DNA of 64,000 nucleotides, taken from contig CAVYUQ010000010.1 of assembly GCA_963771715.1 (NCBI GenBank), forward strand, positions 62,001 to 126,000, written 5' to 3'. The notes under the pieces were generated by a model, which saw nothing but the letters and a program-made list of their open reading frames with translations, made no database searches and was not told the DNA's origin. The position numbers and the translations under genes were made by a program. Positions 58,961 through 64,000 of the stretch are shown here, piece by piece. Numbering within the stretch: position 1 is the first letter of the stretch; every line of letters starts with the position of its first letter. Source of the DNA: JACVRW01 sp963771715 (GTDB lineage: Bacteria > Actinomycetota > Thermoleophilia > Solirubrobacterales > Thermoleophilaceae).

Positions 58961-61147
58961 GCGGCCACGGGGAGCGGGTAGCGCTGGCGGATCGCGTAGA
59001 GCGTGTCGCGCTCCGCGGCCGGGCGGCCCGCGGCGTGCGCGGCCGCGATCAGGTCGGCGGGCTCGAGCCTCACGCCGTGGTAGGAGCCCGCCAGGCGGCT
59101 GATCGACTCCTCCATGAGCGTGCCGCCGAGGTCGTTGACGCCCCAGTCGAGCGCCTCGGTGGCGGCGTCGAGCCCCATCTTCACCCAGCTCGCCTGGAGG
59201 CTCGGGATCGTGCGCCCGAGCGCGAGCCGGAAGGCCGCGGTGTGCCGCAGGTTGTCCTCGCGCGAGATCTCCTCGATCCCGTGCGTGCGCCCCAGCATCG
59301 TGTGGAAGGGGATGAACGAGAGCGGCACGAACTCGGTGAACCCGCCGGTGCGCTCCTGGAGCTCGCGCACGACGCGCATGTGCTCCGCGAGCTCCCAGGG
59401 CTCCTCGATGTGCCCGAACATCACCGTCACCGTGGTGCGCACGCCGGCCGCGTGGGCGGCCTCGACGATCTCCACCCAGCGCGCCACCGGCAGCTTGTTC
59501 GGGGAGATGCGCTGGCGCACCCCGTCGTGGAGCACCTCGGCCGCCGTGCCCGGCGTCGAGCCGAGGCCCGCGGCCAGCAGGCGCTCGAAGACCTCCGCGA
59601 GCGGGAGCTCGCCCGCCATGAAGTGCAGCTCCATCGGCGAGTAGGCGTGCAGGTGGATGTGCGGCGCCTCGTCCTTGGCCACCCGCAGCCAGCGCTCGTA
59701 GTCCTCGATCGTCCAGTCGGGGTGGATGCCGGACTGCATGCAGATCTCGGTGGCCCCGAACGCCACGGCCTCGCGCACGCGGCGGCGGAACTCCTCCTCG
59801 GAGTGCTCGTAGGCGTCCGGCGAGCGCCGGCCCTGGCCGAAGCCGCAGAACGCGCAGCCGACCGTGCACACGTTGGACACGTTGATGTTGCGGTTGACCA
59901 CGAACGTGACCGTCTCGCCGGCCAGCTCGCGCCGCAGCGAGTCCGCCGCCTGGCGCATGTCCTCGACCGCCTCGGGGCGCGTCTCGGCGAACAGCGCGGT
60001 GAGCTCGTCCTCGCTGAGCGCGCCGCCGGACCGCGCTCGCTCGATCGCGGCCGGCACCAGGTCGCGCCTGATCGCGCGCTCCTCGCGGCGCCCGGACCCG
60101 CCGCGCGGGATGAACGACCAGTACTTCACCTTGATCGCGTCGAGCACGCTCTGCTCGAGCCAGTCCGGGTTCATGTACTGCGGGTAGACGCACAGGCGCT
60201 CGGAGAGCGCGGCGCCGCGCGGGCGCGAGCCGCTTGCGCATCTCGTGAACCGACGGGAACGGATGCTCGGGGGAGATGTGGTCGCCGTTCGCGGACAGGC
60301 CGCCGAGATCGGTGGCGCCCTCGTCCACGAGCGGCAGCCACCAGTCCGACAGGTTCGGCGGGATCTGGATGCCCACGTCCGGCATCAGCCGCCGGCATTC
60401 GCGCACGAGCGCGCGCATGTGGTCGAGCGTGATCTCCGTGGCCCACGCCGGAAGCGCCTCCGGCACGCCGGCCGCACCCGTGCTCTGCGACCGCTCGGCG
60501 ACCTCCGCCGGCTCCTCGCCGTAGTAGCGGCGGTGCGGCACGAAGTTCTGGAGGATGACCTCCTGGAGGTGCCCGTACTCGGCGTGCACGGCCGCCAGCG
60601 CCTCGAGCGCCTCGACGCGGTCCTGCTCGGTCTCGCCGATGCCCACGAGGATGCCGCTCGTGAACGGGATGCGCAGCTCGCCGGCCGCGCGGATCGTCTC
60701 GAGCCGCAGGGCCGGGTCCTTGGTGGGTGAGCCCTGGTGGGCCACGAGGTCGGGCCGCAGCGACTCGAGCATCATCCCCTGCGAGGCGGTGACCTCGCGC
60801 AGCCGCGCGAGCTCCTCGCGCGACAGCGCGCCGAGGTTGGTGTGCGGGAGCAGGCCGCGCTCGAGCGCCCGCTCGCAGCACCAGGCCACGTAGGCCACGA
60901 AGTCGTCGAAGCCGAGCTCGGCCAGGCGCGCCCGCACGCCGGGATGGTGCGCCGGGTCGTCGCCCGTGAGCACCAGCAGCTCCTTCACCCGGCGGCGCAC
61001 CGCCCCGTCGAGCAGGCGCTCGACCTCAGCGGGCTCGTGGAGGTGCGCCTGGTGCGTCGCGAAGGCGCAGTACTTGCAGTGCGAGACGCACGTCCGCGAT
61101 AGCGACAGCGTCAGGTTCCGGGAGAAGGTGACGCGGCGCGGGGCCAC
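58957..61147 (-). pseudogene. fbiC: FbiC, fused CofG/CofH F420 (FO) synthase, one-base insertion
   Basis: Two radical SAM halves: the CofG part from GTG 61147 with CVSHCKYC, GDDPAHHPG, SLRPDLVAHQGSPTKDP and HEMRKRL; the CofH part with MNPDWLEQSVLDAIKVKYWS, CTVGCAFCGFG, GIHPDWTIEDYERW, SPMELHFMAGE and the end RYPLPVAA. At about 60230 one extra base separates them; in the repaired frame GAALSERLCVYPQY joins the halves. The enzyme makes FO, the F420 chromophore, from tyrosine and a flavin precursor. The fused form is typical of actinobacteria. Confidence 0.87.
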
Positions 61148-61191
61148 ACGGCTGGACGCTACAGCACGGGTTCCGCGGGCAAGCGGCGGCC

Positions 61192-61908
61192 TCAGCCGCG
61201 GAAGGCGAACGGGAAGTAGTTCGCGTAGCCCTCGTTGCCGCCGAGCGCCTTCAGCTGCGCGCTGGCCGCATCGAGGGCGTTCTCGTAGCGCGAGCCCCAG
61301 TGTGCGCGCGCGGCGCTGCGCTGGCGGTTCGCCACGTACCTGACGAAGATGTTGTAGATGCGGCCCGCGTAGTAGTCCCCGCTCACCCCGTGGCTGCCGC
61401 CGACCTTGAACTCGCGCACCTTCCGGAGCTGCGTGTTGAAGGTGGTGCAGGTGCCGAACGAGTTGGCGGCCTGCTGGTAGGCGAGGCGCTTGCGCTGCGC
61501 CTGCACGCCGGCCTGCAGGACCGGGTCGGAGAGCGGCGTGTCGAAGCGGCGCAGGAAGCGCTCGAAGAAGGGGGTGTACACCTGGACCCAGGCGCCCTCG
61601 GCGGCCACCTCGTGGAGGTCGTTCCAGAGCGCCTTCGCGCCACGCGTGTAGGCGTTCCGCTGCGCGCGGTCGCGCACGCGGCGGATGCGCGTCCAACCGG
61701 GGCCCTTCGTCCGGCAGGCGGCGAGCGCGCCCGTGGCAGCGCGCCTGCGGGCGCTCACCTCGCCGTCCGCGGCGCGCTTCTGCTTCGAGAGCTCCACGAT
61801 GGCGGTCTCGATGCGGGTCACGTCGACGGGCTTGGGCGACTGCGCCGCCGCGGGAGCGGCGAGCACGAGCAGAGCGGCGGAAAGCGCGATGGCGACGCGA
61901 GCGGTCAT
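61192..61908 (-). CDS. Secreted helical protein, unknown function
   Basis: A 238-residue exported protein: signal peptide (MTARVAIALSAALLVLAAPA) and a helical, Arg/Ala-rich mature part (TRIETAIVELSKQKRAADGE, ERFLRRFDTPLSDPVLQAGV, and near the end YFPFAFRG). Two Cys (AACRTKG, GTCTTFN) may pair. No family recognised. The ATG at 61908 is preferred over 61920 to begin the signal. The fbiC start is 44 bases downstream on the same strand. Confidence 0.6.
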   Translation of the reverse strand: MTARVAIALSAALLVLAAPAAAQSPKPVDVTRIETAIVELSKQKRAADGEVSARRRAATGALAACRTKGPGWTRIRRVRDRAQRNAYTRGAKALWNDLHEVAAEGAWVQVYTPFFERFLRRFDTPLSDPVLQAGVQAQRKRLAYQQAANSFGTCTTFNTQLRKVREFKVGGSHGVSGDYYAGRIYNIFVRYVANRQRSAARAHWGSRYENALDAASAQLKALGGNEGYANYFPFAFRG

Positions 61909-61969
61909 CCCGACAAACATCGGCCGGCGGCGCTGCGGCTTGAGCCCGCGGCCGTAGGATCAGTGCCGG

Positions 61970-62596
61970 ATGCTCTTCCGGCAGGACGTTCTGCGCCGCA
62001 TCGGTGAGGGCGAGGTCACGCTTGCCTTCCGGCGCTGGCGGCGTCCGACCGTGAAGGCGGGCGGGACGCTGCGCACGCGCGTGGGCGTCCTCGCGATCGA
62101 GTCGGTCGAGCCGATCGACGAGCGGCGCGTGACCGACGCCGACGCCCGGCGCGCCGGGGCCGCGGACCGCGAAGCGCTGCTCGCCGGGCTGCCCGGGGAG
62201 GGCGCGCTTCACCGGATCGAGTTCAGGCTCGCGGGCCCCGACCCGCGCATCGCACTGCGCGAGCGCAGCAAGATCTCGCCCGCGGAGCGCGCCGAGATCG
62301 ACGCTCGCCTCGCCCGGATGGACGCCGCAAGCAGGCACGGACCATGGACCGCGGCGGTGCTCGCCCTGATCGCCGAGCTCCCCGGCACGCGTGCGCCCGA
62401 TCTGGCCGCCTCGCTCGGCCGCGAAACGCTCCGCTTCAAGGCCGACGTGCGCAAGCTCAAGGAGCTCGGGCTCACGGAGAGCCTCGAGGTGGGCTACCGG
62501 CTCTCGCCGCGCGGGCGCGCGTACTACGGATACAGCGGCGTGGCGCGGAAGCGCTCGCGCAGCAGCTCGAAGGCCGGCTTGCGCACGCCCTCGTAG
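61970..62596 (+). CDS. ASCH-like domain protein with C-terminal winged-helix-like part
   Basis: A 208-residue protein. The N-terminal about 100 residues (MLFRQDVLRRIGEGEVTLAF, RRWRRPTVKAGGTLRTRVGV, LAIESVEPID) have the ASCH/PUA-like pattern of an RNA-binding fold with conserved Arg-Trp after a strand. The rest resembles a winged helix (LALIAELPGTRAPDLAASLG, TLRFKADVRKLKELGLTESL). The C-terminal 24 residues overlap the convergent GH2 gene by 73 bases. It may be an RNA- or nucleotide-binding protein; this is inference. Confidence 0.6.
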   Translation: MLFRQDVLRRIGEGEVTLAFRRWRRPTVKAGGTLRTRVGVLAIESVEPIDERRVTDADARRAGAADREALLAGLPGEGALHRIEFRLAGPDPRIALRERSKISPAERAEIDARLARMDAASRHGPWTAAVLALIAELPGTRAPDLAASLGRETLRFKADVRKLKELGLTESLEVGYRLSPRGRAYYGYSGVARKRSRSSSKAGLRTPS

Positions 62597-64000
62597 GTGA
62601 TCAGGCCCTTGTGGTGGCGGGTGTTGGGCTCGAACTCCGGCGGGCGCCGCCCGGCGCCGCCCTGCCAGCCGGGGTAGATCTCGAACTCGCGCAGAGTCCA
62701 GTAGATCGCTCCCGAGAGCGCGGGGGAGCGGTCGATCACGTCGAGCGTGCGCGCGGCGTGGAAGGTCTGGAACGGATAGCCGCCCTTCAGGTCGGGCGGC
62801 GCGTCGGCGAGCTCCGGACGGCCCTCGGAGCCCCACTCCGTCATCACGATCGCCTGGGCGGGGTAGAGGTCGCGCAGCTCGCGGATGTAGGGCTCGAGCA
62901 GGCTGAAGTCCGCGACCCAGGGGTACCAGCCGAAGTACTGGTTCAGCCCGATCAGGTCGAACGAGTGGTAGGTGAACTGCTCCGCGAAGCCGAGCCGGCC
63001 CTTGATGTCGACCGAGATCGGCAGCGTCGGGTCGAGGTCGCGCGCCTGGGCCTGGGCCTCGAGCAGGAAGCGCCTCGTGCCGGGCTTGTTGTCCGGAGTG
63101 AAGGTGAGCTCGTTGGCCACCGAGTGCGTGAGCACCGACGGGTGGCTGCGCGCGGCGATCACCGTGCGGCGCACGCTGCGCAGCGCGCGCTCGCGCTCAC
63201 TCGGGCGCCAGAGCAGGTGCGCGCCCGCGTCGCGCTGCCAGATCGGTGCCTCGTTCCACACCAGGATGCCCGCGCGGTCGAGACGCGCCAGCAGCCGCGC
63301 GTTCAGCAGGTAGTGGGCGCGCGTGATGTTCGCGCCCAGGTCCTTGAGGTCGGCGACGATGCGGTCCATGTCCGCGCCGGTGAGGGCGGCGCCGGAGCCG
63401 GGCATGTCCTCGTGGATCGACGCTCCCCGCAGCTGGACGCGCCGGTTGTTCAGCCACAGGTGCCCTCGCTTCACCTCCACGGAGCGCAGGCCGATCCGGC
63501 GACGCTCGCGCTGCACCACCCTTCCGCGCTCTCGCAGGGCGATCTGGGCCGTGTAGAGCTGGGGATTCTCGGGCGACCAGAGCTGCGGAGCCGGCACGCG
63601 CATCGACAGCTGGAGCCGCCGCTGCTTCGAGCGCTGCCGCGGGAGCCGGAAGCTCTGCTTGGTCACGCGCCCGCTCGGCGAGCGCAGCCTCACGTCCAGG
63701 GAGGGAGCGATCGAGCGCCTGAGGCGCCGCTGGAGCATCCCGTCTAGAAGCAGCTCGGCGCGGCATCCGCGCGCAGGGCCGCGGCAGCTCACCCGGGACA
63801 TCGTCCCGAGATCCTCGATGTGCGCCGGCCCGGCGGGCACCAGCGCCACCGGCCGCACGATCCCGTTCCAGTTCCACCAGCCCTCGGGGAGGCCCGGGTT
63901 CTTGCGGCCGTCGACGATCACCACCAGCTCGTTCGTCCTGCCCGGCCGCAGGCCGCGCGCCTCGTACGTGAACGGGGTATACGGATCGGTGTTGCGGCCG
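62524..64000 (-). CDS. Glycoside hydrolase family 2 enzyme, N-terminus cut by window edge
   Basis: At least 491 residues of a GH2-type beta-glycosidase (beta-glucuronidase/galactosidase group). Seen are the sugar-binding domain end (GRNTDPYTPFTYEARGL, then GWWNWNGIVRPV), the immunoglobulin-like middle domain (LWSPENPQLYTAQI), and the catalytic barrel with RGASIHEDMPGSG, the acid/base region HSVANELTF and the nucleophile MTEWGSEG. It continues beyond 64000, so the start and any signal peptide are unknown. Overlaps the ASCH-like gene's end. Confidence 0.88.
   Translation of the reverse strand, partial: GRNTDPYTPFTYEARGLRPGRTNELVVIVDGRKNPGLPEGWWNWNGIVRPVALVPAGPAHIEDLGTMSRVSCRGPARGCRAELLLDGMLQRRLRRSIAPSLDVRLRSPSGRVTKQSFRLPRQRSKQRRLQLSMRVPAPQLWSPENPQLYTAQIALRERGRVVQRERRRIGLRSVEVKRGHLWLNNRRVQLRGASIHEDMPGSGAALTGADMDRIVADLKDLGANITRAHYLLNARLLARLDRAGILVWNEAPIWQRDAGAHLLWRPSERERALRSVRRTVIAARSHPSVLTHSVANELTFTPDNKPGTRRFLLEAQAQARDLDPTLPISVDIKGRLGFAEQFTYHSFDLIGLNQYFGWYPWVADFSLLEPYIRELRDLYPAQAIVMTEWGSEGRPELADAPPDLKGGYPFQTFHAARTLDVIDRSPALSGAIYWTLREFEIYPGWQGGAGRRPPEFEPNTRHHKGLITYEGVRKPAFELLRERFRATPLYP

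Noticed and set aside
58403..62836. A single minus-strand open frame of about 1477 residues
   Set aside because: It strings together parts of GH2, CofG and FGD real frames and out-of-frame stretches; it exists because of GC-rich codon bias and frameshifts, not as one protein.

Overview
The window is about 64 kb of very GC-rich, gene-dense bacterial DNA with many GTG starts and at least fifteen four-base start/stop overlaps (GTGA or ATGA). The gene content (F420 cofactor synthesis plus an F420-dependent dehydrogenase, an EthA-like monooxygenase, a SipW/TasA-type surface operon, paired YCII-domain and SigJ-type sigma factor genes, NTF2-like proteins beginning MSQENVE, WYL and PadR regulators) fits a high-GC actinobacterium, most likely class Thermoleophilia (Solirubrobacterales-like). 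That placement is inferred from content and was not tested by a search.

Layout. 1-2653: lipid kinase (cut by the edge), 2-hydroxyacid dehydrogenase, YjbQ-family protein and an SDR. 2650-5406: SipW signal peptidase operon with two predicted substrates and one unknown secreted protein, preceded by a structured leader. 5452-9070: frameshifted YgjP-like metallopeptidase, ABC exporter, crotonase, small membrane protein. 9101-10805: pyrophosphatase, UppP and a small membrane protein. 10799-17510: a Tad-like block (TadE, TadE, TadZ-like; an RTX/InlB-repeat secreted protein; lysA; an aldehyde dehydrogenase; a TadG-like protein fused to two peptidoglycan hydrolase domains), flanked on both sides by related 17-bp repeats. 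17559-20028: small enzymes. 20051-28562: housekeeping run uvrC-rapZ-gap-pgk-tpiA-gpmI-tgt. 28559-33478: FAD oxidoreductase; a phosphoesterase-lipoprotein-Ser/Thr kinase operon; Ste24-like protease. 33499-38307: M28 peptidase, DUF3467 protein, rlmH, argS, secreted hydrolase. 38294-40052: TlpA/CcmG-CcmH-CcdA thiol redox operon. 40116-41587: tRNA-Gly(CCC), YnfA and a MerR-controlled small metal-type module. 41603-50609: NTF2 and VOC proteins, BNR-type secreted protein, WYL regulator, PolX/PHP protein, S33 hydrolase. 50637-57114: monooxygenase, ECF sigma/anti-sigma pair, PadR pair, SigJ/YCII pair. 57122-61147: fbiC-fgd-SDR (F420). 61192-64000: secreted protein, ASCH-like protein, GH2 glycoside hydrolase (cut by the edge).

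How the genes work together. The central run gives lower glycolysis from triose phosphate to 2-phosphoglycerate. fbiC and fgd form a translationally coupled F420 synthesis and use unit. tlpA-ccmH-ccdA is a membrane thiol relay. UppP, LysA and the TadG/M15/SLT fusion all touch cell-wall metabolism. The SipW operon probably exports a surface fibre or matrix.

A caution for any reader: about eleven well-conserved genes are each broken by a one-base shift, several at runs of four or five identical bases. I read these mainly as uncorrected sequencing or assembly errors in this draft and not as true gene decay. The most interesting biological leads are the TadG-peptidoglycan hydrolase fusion with its repeat-flanked neighbourhood, the possible RNA switch upstream of the TasA-like gene, the altered HIGH motif of ArgS, and the very tight divergent gene starts.
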